46,327 nucleotides of DNA from Bdellovibrionales bacterium (lineage in GTDB: Bacteria; Bdellovibrionota; Bdellovibrionia; Bdellovibrionales; UBA1609). The notes beneath the pieces were generated by a model that was not told the DNA's origin, searched no databases, and saw only the letters and a list, made by a program, of their open reading frames with translations. Below are positions 17,625-24,809 of this stretch, one piece after another. Within the stretch, counting starts at the first letter, position 1. The number at the start of each line of letters is the position of its first letter. The position numbers and the translations under genes were made by a program. Location of the stretch: NCBI GenBank assembly GCA_019695175.1, contig JAIBAM010000021.1, positions 1 through 46,327 of the forward strand, given 5' to 3'.

Positions 17625-18997
17625 GCAGCCGCCTTTGTTAAAGATGTTGATACAGCTTCTTCCAATGAATATTGCCATTGAGGTAAAGTAAACGAAAAAG
17701 TACTACCATTCCCCGGAGTTGAATGCACCTGGATTTCCCCTTGGTGTTCTTCAACCAAAGCTTTAGCGATAGCGAGACCCAATCCAGTACCTTTAACTAA
17801 TGGGTTACGAGAACTTGAGGCCTGTCTGAATTTCTGAAATATAACTTCTTGGTCCTCAGGAGCAATACCTCGTCCATGGTCTTTTACTTTAATTATCAAG
17901 TGCTGTTTGGAGTTTATATCGGTGGATACTTCAACTTCTCCACCAACGGGACTAAACTTTATAGCATTGGATAACAAGTTGGTTAAAACCTGCTGGATGC
18001 GATCTTTGTCCATGTAGATATGAATAGCTGGGATGTTATTTTTGACCAACTTAACTTGTGCGGCTTGGGCCAATCCATGAAGGCTAGAAAGGGTTCGATC
18101 TACCATTTCATTGATGGAATGCCATTCTTGTTGAACTTCAAATTTTCCAGATTCAATTTTTGCTAAATCAAGAAGTTCATTGATAAGACGAATCAAACGA
18201 TCTGTCTCATTTTCAGCAATATTTAAAAGATTTTGTGTCATTTCATTCATGGGTCCTGTAACTCCTGATTTCATTAAACTCAAGGAACCTTTAATGGAAG
18301 TTAAGGGAGTTCGTAGCTCATGGCTTGCAATGCTAAGGAATTCGCTTTTTGCATGATCAAGAGTGGTTAATTCTTCCATATTTCTGAGGACACGTTGGGC
18401 AAGGGCATTGAAAGTGGAATGTAAGTTTCCAACTTCGCTGTTTGTTGGGATGGTAAATTGGTAGGTATAGCGGTTATTAAGAAAATCAAGCATCCTTTTT
18501 GATAAAATATTTATAGGAACAAACACATTTTGCTGAGTATAGAACAACAACACAAAAATAGAGATGAGAATAGAAAAAAATGAAAGTACTGAAAAGTATT
18601 GTATGCTTTCGTTGGCAAAACGAAGTTGAACTCGTTGAAACTTTCTAAAACTCAACTCATTTTTCATAAATAAATCTAAACGATTTCTAATTAAATTTTG
18701 ATTTTCATTGTAAGTGGCTTCGATGAGATCTTTAACAAAAGCGGCACGATTTTGCGGGATTAAATATCCCCCAAGATAATCCAACTTATCCCTAATATTG
18801 TTTCTTACCATAGTTTTGTTCGTTGGTAATAACAGTAATTGTAAGGCCAAACTTTCTGCTTGATAGCTCCTTCTTAAGGATTCTACTATATCTGATTTTT
18901 TTATATATGTGTTTTTTAAAATGTTACTGGAGTAAATAAAAACTATTAAAATAATACCTACAAAAGAAATAATCTTAAGTCTTACAGATGAGATCAT
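17621..18997 (-). CDS. Membrane sensor histidine kinase
   Basis: 458 aa. TM1 is about 8-26, a periplasmic helical sensor region is about 30-130, TM2 is about 132-153, and a HAMP-like linker is about 155-208. The HisKA domain has H226 in SIASHELRTPLTS, and the ATPase has the N box (NLLSNAIKFS), G1 (DHGRGIAPED) and G2 (GTGLGLAIAKAL). It is a complete non-hybrid kinase. Its start overlaps the upstream receiver gene by 4 bases, and its stop overlaps hpt, so the operon is tightly coupled. The signal sensed is unknown. Confidence 0.94.
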   Translation of the reverse strand: MISSVRLKIISFVGIILIVFIYSSNILKNTYIKKSDIVESLRRSYQAESLALQLLLLPTNKTMVRNNIRDKLDYLGGYLIPQNRAAFVKDLIEATYNENQNLIRNRLDLFMKNELSFRKFQRVQLRFANESIQYFSVLSFFSILISIFVLLFYTQQNVFVPINILSKRMLDFLNNRYTYQFTIPTNSEVGNLHSTFNALAQRVLRNMEELTTLDHAKSEFLSIASHELRTPLTSIKGSLSLMKSGVTGPMNEMTQNLLNIAENETDRLIRLINELLDLAKIESGKFEVQQEWHSINEMVDRTLSSLHGLAQAAQVKLVKNNIPAIHIYMDKDRIQQVLTNLLSNAIKFSPVGGEVEVSTDINSKQHLIIKVKDHGRGIAPEDQEVIFQKFRQASSSRNPLVKGTGLGLAIAKALVEEHQGEIQVHSTPGNGSTFSFTLPQWQYSLEEAVSTSLTKAAA

Positions 18998-19380
18998 TTT
19001 TTCTTTCCAAAGGGTAAGGTTTTAAACTTTAATATCTTTAAAATTTGATCATTCAAGGTGAGAGGATCAAAAGGTTTTGCAATATATCCGCTGGATAATT
19101 TTTGAAACTCTCGAATGTCACTTTCTTGTGATTTGGCACTTAAAAATATTATAGGTACGGGGTTTGAAGCTTGCTCCAAATATTTTTTACAAACATTTAA
19201 ACCGTTCATCTTGGGCATCATTTCATCAAGTAAAATGAGATCAAATTTTTCTACTAGTGCAATCTTAAGAGCCAATTCACCATTTTCGGCTAAAGTGATT
19301 TTATGACCCCCAATTTTTTCCAAAGAAAGTTGAGCTATTGTTGCGATGTTATGGTCATCTTCAGCTAATAAAATTCTCAT
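18994..19380 (-). CDS. Single-domain response regulator (receiver only)
   Basis: 128 aa, one receiver domain. D52 in ILLDEMMPKMNG is the phosphoacceptor, with acidic residues E7-D8-D9 and K102 (IAKPFDP) completing the site. There is no output domain, so it probably works as a phosphate relay or by protein contact. It lies between the receiver-PilZ-like gene (9-bp gap) and the kinase gene (4-base overlap). Confidence 0.93.
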   Translation of the reverse strand: MRILLAEDDHNIATIAQLSLEKIGGHKITLAENGELALKIALVEKFDLILLDEMMPKMNGLNVCKKYLEQASNPVPIIFLSAKSQESDIREFQKLSSGYIAKPFDPLTLNDQILKILKFKTLPFGKKK

Positions 19381-19389
19381 CGCTTTTTC

Positions 19390-20097
19390 CTATGAAGCCG
19401 TTTTGTGACTAGAACCATGGGTTAAAATCCAGCGTCTTATATTCTTGAGTAGAGATTCATTAGCTCCTAAAAAGATGAGTTGTACTTTCCAACATTCTTC
19501 ATCTACGAGTGATTTTTCAACTGAAATTATTTTTAATGGAGGGATCTGGTTACCTAGATATTGAAAAAAAGGGGCTGTAACATTAATGGATTGTCCAACT
19601 TTTAGAGGAAGGGTGCTTTTGATTTCAATTCCTAGTTCGGAGATAGATGTTAGTTGAGTGTGAAATTGAAGGGTTGCCTGACTTTCTGGCTCATTTGTAT
19701 TAAACAGAATTTCTGGTTTCTGTTCAGGTTGTTTTTTTTGAAGAATGGTGTTGATTTTTTGGATCAAAAGAAGAGGGTCTATGGGTTTAACTATGTAGTC
19801 ATTGACTCCTAATTTAACAGCCTTTTCCACATCCTTTCTTTCCCTTAAAGAAGTCAGCATGGCTACTGTTAAATTTTCATATTTGGGATTGGATCGTATC
19901 GTTTTGATGAGTTCAAACCCTGAGTATAAAGGCATATTCGCGTCAGAAATTAAAAGATCAATAGTCGTGTATTCCAAAAGGTCAAGAGCACGAAGAGCAT
20001 TGTCTGTGGTAATAACTAAATGTCCTGAATGACTCAGAATTTTATCAGCCATTTTCAGGATGTCTAAATCATCGTCCACAATGAGTATTCTTGCCAT
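19390..20097 (-). CDS. Response regulator with PilZ-like C-terminal domain
   Basis: 235 aa. The receiver domain (1-120) has D52 in LISDANMP and K104 in YIVKPIDP. After a Gln/Glu-rich linker the C-terminal region (about 140-232) is beta-rich (STLPLKVGQSINVTAPFF; VQLIFLGANESLLKNIRRWI) and resembles PilZ-type domains, some of which bind cyclic-di-GMP. The usual RxxxR motif is not evident, so c-di-GMP binding is unproven. The paralogue at 30992-31687 has the same layout and a similar tail. It is the first gene of phosphorelay A. Confidence 0.82.
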   Translation of the reverse strand: MARILIVDDDLDILKMADKILSHSGHLVITTDNALRALDLLEYTTIDLLISDANMPLYSGFELIKTIRSNPKYENLTVAMLTSLRERKDVEKAVKLGVNDYIVKPIDPLLLIQKINTILQKKQPEQKPEILFNTNEPESQATLQFHTQLTSISELGIEIKSTLPLKVGQSINVTAPFFQYLGNQIPPLKIISVEKSLVDEECWKVQLIFLGANESLLKNIRRWILTHGSSHKTAS

Positions 20098-20253
20098 GAG
20101 CTCCCCACAATATCCATCCTTATCGGGGTCTTAACCATAAATCTCTACAAAATTTGATATAATAAAGGGTTCTATGTTTCGGAATGATACATTTAAATAT
20201 AAAACGAGGTTTTGTTGTGGATTTAAAAAGAAGTTTAGATTATTGGTCCTTAT

Positions 20254-20442
20254 ATGAGTTGTAATATTTATTGGTGGGATCGAATCATTCGTTTTGTTGT
20301 TGGTGTGCTGTTGACCTCTTACGCTATTGCTGGAGGACCGATCTGGGCTTATGGTGGGATTCTTATCATAGCTACATCTTCGTGGGGTTTTTGCCCCATT
20401 TATTGGGGGCTTAAGATCAACCACAAAAAAACAACCAATTGA
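20254..20442 (+). CDS. DUF2892-type small membrane protein
   Basis: 62 aa. It starts MSCNIYWWDRIIRFVVGVLL and has two hydrophobic helices (about 10-30 and 33-50), with WGFCPIYWGL at the end. This matches the DUF2892 (YgaP-like transmembrane) family, found alone or fused to rhodanese domains. The role is unknown; it is probably an inner-membrane protein. It is divergent from the phosphorelay A operon and convergent with grxD. Confidence 0.82.
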   Translation: MSCNIYWWDRIIRFVVGVLLTSYAIAGGPIWAYGGILIIATSSWGFCPIYWGLKINHKKTTN

Positions 20443-20514
20443 AAATTCGTAATTTCTTTAGTCGGGGGTCAGGCGCAAGCGGTGTAAAATTTTTTAACCC
20501 ATCAGATCAGAAGT

Positions 20515-20554
20515 TATCAGTTAAACTATATAAATAAACATAATTTAACTGATA
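20515..20554. terminator. Bidirectional stem-loop between convergent DUF2892 and grxD genes
   Basis: TATCAGTTAAA (20515-20525) is perfectly inverted at 20544-20554 (TTTAACTGATA), giving an 11-bp stem with an 18-nt loop. It lies between two genes that end toward each other (20442 and 20562). T-rich sequence follows on the plus strand (TTTATTTT) and T-runs follow on the minus strand. Position and symmetry fit a shared terminator, though the stem is AT-rich. Confidence 0.5.
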
Positions 20555-20561
20555 GGGTGGT

Positions 20562-20870
20562 TTATTTTAACAGATTTTTTAGCTCCCCTGTTTCGTACAT
20601 GTCCATCATGATATCACTTCCCCCAACAAGTTGTTTGTTAACGTAAAGTTGAGGAATTGTGGGCCATTGACCGTAATCCTTGATGCCTTGGCGCATTTCT
20701 TCATCTTCAAGAATATTAAATGAACCAAATTCCCATCCTAGTTCTTTTAAAATTGCGACGGCCCGAGCTGAAAAACCACAAAGGGGAAATTCAGGGGAGC
20801 CTTTCATAAATAAAAAAACCTTATTTTGATCTAATAAACTTTCAATCCTACTTTTTGTTTGTTCATTCAT
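20562..20870 (-). CDS. grxD: Monothiol glutaredoxin (CGFS type)
   Basis: 102 aa, full length for a Grx4/GrxD protein, which carries and hands over [2Fe-2S] clusters. The CGFS active site has C31 (PLCGFSARAV), and the family motifs GQWPTIPQLYV and GGSDIMMDMYETGEL complete the glutathione-binding site. It lies 10 bp after bolA in the same orientation. CGFS glutaredoxins and BolA proteins form a [2Fe-2S]-bridged complex in bacteria and eukaryotes, so the pair is a functional unit. AAGGAGTAATC precedes the ATG. Confidence 0.95.
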   Translation of the reverse strand: MNEQTKSRIESLLDQNKVFLFMKGSPEFPLCGFSARAVAILKELGWEFGSFNILEDEEMRQGIKDYGQWPTIPQLYVNKQLVGGSDIMMDMYETGELKNLLK

Positions 20871-20880
20871 AGATTACTCC

Positions 20881-21111
20881 TTAAGAAGCTTGAACTTTAA
20901 TCGATAAAGCGTGAATTTCCCCGGATTTAAGCTCTTCTGAAAAAATCCCCATAATTTTCTTATGTTGTTCAATTCGAGAAAGATCTTTTAGTGTAGAACA
21001 GTTGACATGGACTTCATAGTGGTTTTGTTCTCCGGTTAGGTCGCTAACCTGGATTAGCGCTCCTTCGATTTGACTCTGGATTCTTTTTTGAATTTGTTCT
21101 TTTGTTACCAT
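20881..21111 (-). CDS. bolA: BolA/IbaG family protein
   Basis: 76 aa, typical for the short BolA/IbaG branch. Motifs: VSDLTGEQNHYEVHV, then a KDLSRIEQHKKIMGIF helix and the HALSIKV strand. The conserved ligand region near NHYEV and the C-terminal His (IHALSIK) are those used to share a [2Fe-2S] cluster with a CGFS glutaredoxin. It is the first gene of the bolA-grxD pair. Confidence 0.92.
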   Translation of the reverse strand: MVTKEQIQKRIQSQIEGALIQVSDLTGEQNHYEVHVNCSTLKDLSRIEQHKKIMGIFSEELKSGEIHALSIKVQAS

Positions 21112-21369
21112 AAGTTGCTACTTGTAACGGTAATTTGTGGCCTGGTCCAATAAAATTTATATGTATTATTTATATTGTTGTATGAAGGTCCTGTAGATCC
21201 GTCCAGTGTTTGCTTCTGTGGCCTGTAAATCACTTAACAATTTGTTCATAGGGGTGGGTTAAGAATTGGGTTGAAAATATTGAGTCAGTTGCTGTTTACA
21301 TAAAATCTTGTAGTGTAAATACATATAAAAATAATTTTCAAATTAAAATAACTGAGGTATAGGAAATGG

Positions 21370-21633
21370 ATGGATTTTTGTTTCACTCCTGTAGATTCAA
21401 TTCAAATCAAAATTGAACGCAATAAAGCCCGGCAGCTGCGACAGTCCTTGTGGTGGCGTCAACAACTCGGTAAGGGTTTTTGTCATTATTGCAAAGGAAA
21501 GTTTGGCAAGGAAGAGCTGACCATGGATCATGTTCAACCACTGGTCTTGGGTGGAAAAACAAGTAAAAAAAATGTTGTGGTTAGTTGTAAGCCTTGCAAC
21601 ACAAGCAAAGGGTATAATTTGACCCGGTCATAA
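21370..21633 (+). CDS. Small HNH endonuclease-fold protein
   Basis: 87 aa. C38/C41 and C73/C76 form a structural zinc site (FCHYC; SCKPC). The HNH core is D53-H54 (MDHVQPLVLGG), N68 and N77, in the order expected for an HNH nuclease (H-N-N variant). The basic N-terminal helix (ERNKARQLRQSLWWRQQ) could bind DNA. The ATG at 21370 is better spaced from AGGA than the out-of-frame ATG at 21366. It ends 104 bp before topoisomerase VI B in the same orientation; whether they act together is unknown. Such small HNH proteins are also common stand-alone genes. Confidence 0.85.
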   Translation: MDFCFTPVDSIQIKIERNKARQLRQSLWWRQQLGKGFCHYCKGKFGKEELTMDHVQPLVLGGKTSKKNVVVSCKPCNTSKGYNLTRS

Positions 21634-21737
21634 ATGGAACGAGTCGTGTTCTTATTACGCGGTAGCTCTTGATTTTTTTCAGATAGCTTGAAAATCTGTG
21701 ATCCATTCAACCAAAAGTTTTAACCAGGAAGATTGTT

Positions 21738-23444
21738 GTGTCGAAAATTACCTCGAGTTCGACTGCGGAATATTTTGCAAAAAACCTTCAGCAAGTTGGA
21801 TTTTCGTCTCCCACGAAGGCTGTGCTAACAACCCTAAAAGAAGCTGTTGATAATGCCCTTGATGCCTGTGAAGAAGCAAATATTTTACCAGAACTAACGG
21901 TCTCAATTCAGAAGCTCGGTAATGGATCTTCACGTAACACCGATTTAATTGAAATTATCGTTGAGGATAATGGTCCCGGGATAGAGTTGGAAGATTTGCC
22001 TAAAGTTTTTGGTGAGTACCTTGCTTCTTCCAAGTTTGGTAGAGGGCGATGCTCACGAGGGCAGCAGGGTATCGGTATATCGGCTGCCACTACTTGGGCT
22101 CAATTAACGAATGCTACGGGAGTGAAGGTTATTAGCAAAACTAAGTCCATGCGTAAGGCTGTGACGGCAACAGTAGATGTTGATATTAAGGGTAACCGAG
22201 GCCTACTTAAAAATAAAGAAACAATAGAATGGGACCGTCCCCACGGAATTCGGGTGGATTTTCGCATCGACGGACGGATTCAATTAAATGGTGACGGGGG
22301 GCTGTTGACTTACTTGGAGGGAACAACTTTAGTTAACCCCCACCTAACCCTTCATTATAAATTGCTTGATGAGAATATGGTGCACGTGGAAAGGGTTTCA
22401 GATTCAGTACCAGAAATTCCCCCTTCAACGCTCCCTCACCCTCACACCATGAAGTTAGGGGAGTTTATGACCCATGCAGCATTATTTGGTAAGATCACAT
22501 TGGAAAATTTCATCAAAAAAGGTTTTTCTAGAGTCACAGATCAAACAATTAAAGCTATGGTTGCCAAGGGTTTACCACGAAATAACTTAAATCGATCCCT
22601 CGCTCAGATTTCCGAAGAAGAATTTAAAAAAATATTTCAAGTGATTCAAGAGACAGAACTTGTGAATCCTTCCACCAAGTCAGTTTTAACGGTCGGCGAG
22701 GAAGGGTTGGCCAAAAGTATTCATCGGTTAGGAGAGGTGGATTTTTTTAGTGTGGTGACAAGAAAGCCAACTATTTGTGATCATAAACCTGTCGTTGTTG
22801 AGGCTGCTATAGCCAGATTTCTCACTCGAGGTGATCCGGACACTCCTGTACAACTTCTCCGTTTTGCTAATCGAGTTCCTTTACAGTTTGACAAAGGTGC
22901 TTGTGCAATCACCCGTGCTGTTGAATCTGTAAATTGGCGTGCCTACGGACTTATGCAACCGAAAGACTCCCTTCCCCAAGGTCCGTTTGTTTTTGCTGTA
23001 AGTGTCACTTCACCATTTATCAAATTTAAAAATGCCTCTAAAGAGACCATAGACGGTGGGGAAGATCTTATAGAAGAAATTCGAAGAACGCTCATGCAGG
23101 CGGGGCAAAAACTGTCACGTCACATCCGCGCGGAAGACAAGGCCGCAGATTTAGAACGAAAGCTTCAGCATATAGAAAAGTTTGGACCCATTTTGGTGGA
23201 GGGGTTAGCCAGAATAGTGGGTGCCACTAAATCGAGAGAAGAGAGGGCTGAAGAGGGTTTAAAGAAACTTTTAGGACGTGAAGCTTCCGATGCAGAAAAA
23301 GCCATGTCGGATGCAGAGGTCAAACTCAAATCAATGCAAGATAAAGAAAAACGAAAGTTTGGAAGTGAAGTTTTCGAAGGAAAAATTTTTGAAAAAAAAT
23401 CTGAAGGCATTGGTGACGTAGAATCCAATGAAAATGAGGCCTGA
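21738..23444 (+). CDS. top6B: DNA topoisomerase VI subunit B
   Basis: ATPase subunit of the type IIB topoisomerase that passes one duplex through another. 568 aa from a GTG with AGGAAG 6 nt upstream. The GHKL ATPase is complete: E35 and N39 in KEAVDNALDACEE, DNGPGI (77-82), PKVFGEYLASSKFGRGRCSRG split across 88-107, and GQQGIGISAA (108-117). These are the diagnostic archaeal Top6B motifs, not GyrB or ParE ones. The H2TH and transducer regions follow, with the charged coiled-coil-like tail (about 480-568) longer and more acidic than usual. The A subunit begins 6 bp after its stop, so the pair is an operon. Topoisomerase VI is typical of archaea and plants and only sporadic in bacteria. Confidence 0.95.
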   Translation: MSKITSSSTAEYFAKNLQQVGFSSPTKAVLTTLKEAVDNALDACEEANILPELTVSIQKLGNGSSRNTDLIEIIVEDNGPGIELEDLPKVFGEYLASSKFGRGRCSRGQQGIGISAATTWAQLTNATGVKVISKTKSMRKAVTATVDVDIKGNRGLLKNKETIEWDRPHGIRVDFRIDGRIQLNGDGGLLTYLEGTTLVNPHLTLHYKLLDENMVHVERVSDSVPEIPPSTLPHPHTMKLGEFMTHAALFGKITLENFIKKGFSRVTDQTIKAMVAKGLPRNNLNRSLAQISEEEFKKIFQVIQETELVNPSTKSVLTVGEEGLAKSIHRLGEVDFFSVVTRKPTICDHKPVVVEAAIARFLTRGDPDTPVQLLRFANRVPLQFDKGACAITRAVESVNWRAYGLMQPKDSLPQGPFVFAVSVTSPFIKFKNASKETIDGGEDLIEEIRRTLMQAGQKLSRHIRAEDKAADLERKLQHIEKFGPILVEGLARIVGATKSREERAEEGLKKLLGREASDAEKAMSDAEVKLKSMQDKEKRKFGSEVFEGKIFEKKSEGIGDVESNENEA

Positions 23445-23449
23445 ATTAT

Positions 23450-24619
23450 ATGAATAAAACCAGAGAAATTCGTGTTCGAGAATTAAAAAAAGATATTCCA
23501 AAGATCGCTAAATCAATGTGTGATACCATGCTGGTTGATTTGGAGAAAGCGCGAAGGCCCGTTCTTGAGGCTGTGAAATGCAGTCTGGATAACTCATTTT
23601 ATAATGCAAAAGTGGGGTACCTGACTCCGGGCGAAAAAAAAGTCAAAACGGAGCTCAATGTTTCTTCCGTGCAAAAAATGGCTCGAACTATTTTTGTCTT
23701 AGAAATTCTTCTCAATAATTTATCTGCCAGTGTGGTTAACAACAAACGGGAAATTTACTATATTGCTAAAGGTCTCATTAGGTCCTCGATGCACCTTAAA
23801 CCGCTTGATTTTGATGATCAAAATGAAAGTGACAGCATTATAGATTTTATCTGCGATATGCTGGAAGTTTATCGCGAAGAAATGAATTGTTTCGCAAACG
23901 ACCGTGGGGGGCAAACTTACTCTAAACAATTAGTAGTTACAGAACATTTATCCGATGGGACATCAGCTGTTGTTGATCTGGGGCAAATGGGAACCACACC
24001 TTTTCAGCCTAAAAACCGTCCGCAGTCGTTTAAACTTAAAGGTAAAGGTAAAATTGAGTTTTGTTTGGTGATTGAGTCTGAGGGAACGGCCAACACTTTG
24101 GTGGCCAATGGAATGCACACTCGTCATCCCTGTATTATTATTGGTGCGCAGGGGGTTCCAAGTAATGGTGTTCGTGGGTGGTGTAAATCCATTCAAGACC
24201 AGCTAAAAGTCCCCATGTACTTTTATGGTGATCTTGACGCGTATACTTTACAGAATATATTTCGAACATTAAAAGCAGGATCTGCGGCCAGTTTAATCCG
24301 TAACTCTGACTTTTCGGCACCCGACGTAAGGTTTTTAGGTGTGCTTCCTGAAGATGTTAAGCAGTATGATCTGCATTGTTATAATGTGAATGAAAAAGAT
24401 CCTGTAGAAATGAGGTCTTTAAAAAAAGCAAAGGACACCTTGGAAAATGACCCTTTCTTTCAAGACAAAAAAAATAAAAAATTAGCTGATATTTTACGTT
24501 GGCTTATTAAAGAAAAAAAGCGATGTGAACAGCAGGCTGTTTTCTCTGTGGATCCCAAAGATCCGTTGATTCTAGAAAAAGTCATCATTGAAAAAATTAA
24601 AAAAGGAATTTTTATTTAA
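23450..24619 (+). CDS. top6A: DNA topoisomerase VI subunit A
   Basis: DNA-cleaving subunit, Spo11-related. 389 aa, normal length. The 5Y-CAP domain has the catalytic Tyr in NNKREIYYIAKG (Y103/Y104; by comparison with Spo11, Y104 is likely). The Toprim domain retains its metal ligands: E209 in CLVIESEGT, and D261 and D263 in YGDLDAYTL. Archaeal proteins usually read VEKDA and TDADPYG at these two sites, so the metal-site surroundings differ while the acidic residues remain. The C-terminal FLGVLPEDVKQYDL and LENDPFF segments match the family. Together with top6B this should be an active A2B2 enzyme. Confidence 0.94.
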   Translation: MNKTREIRVRELKKDIPKIAKSMCDTMLVDLEKARRPVLEAVKCSLDNSFYNAKVGYLTPGEKKVKTELNVSSVQKMARTIFVLEILLNNLSASVVNNKREIYYIAKGLIRSSMHLKPLDFDDQNESDSIIDFICDMLEVYREEMNCFANDRGGQTYSKQLVVTEHLSDGTSAVVDLGQMGTTPFQPKNRPQSFKLKGKGKIEFCLVIESEGTANTLVANGMHTRHPCIIIGAQGVPSNGVRGWCKSIQDQLKVPMYFYGDLDAYTLQNIFRTLKAGSAASLIRNSDFSAPDVRFLGVLPEDVKQYDLHCYNVNEKDPVEMRSLKKAKDTLENDPFFQDKKNKKLADILRWLIKEKKRCEQQAVFSVDPKDPLILEKVIIEKIKKGIFI

Positions 24620-24637
24620 AATAAATTTTATTTTAAA
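24615..24637. terminator. AT-only palindrome between convergent top6A and lyase genes
   Basis: TTTAAAATAAA (24615-24625) and TTTATTTTAAA (24627-24637) are perfect inverted copies that overlap the top6A stop codon. Two convergent genes end on either side (24619 and 24810). The hairpin has no G-C pairs, so terminator function is tentative. Confidence 0.3.
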
Positions 24638-24809
24638 ATATTCTTACTCGCGTCCGAACCTAGACTCTGTCACTGTGAAATTGATGACTACATAAAATAA
24701 AAAAAGTTTTGTGGAAAATACAATTAAATAAAACAACCTGAACAGATAAACGATAGTCCCTATTTTACTGCCTTCAAAGAGATCCTGTTTTTTTGAAAAA
24801 GTTCGCGAT

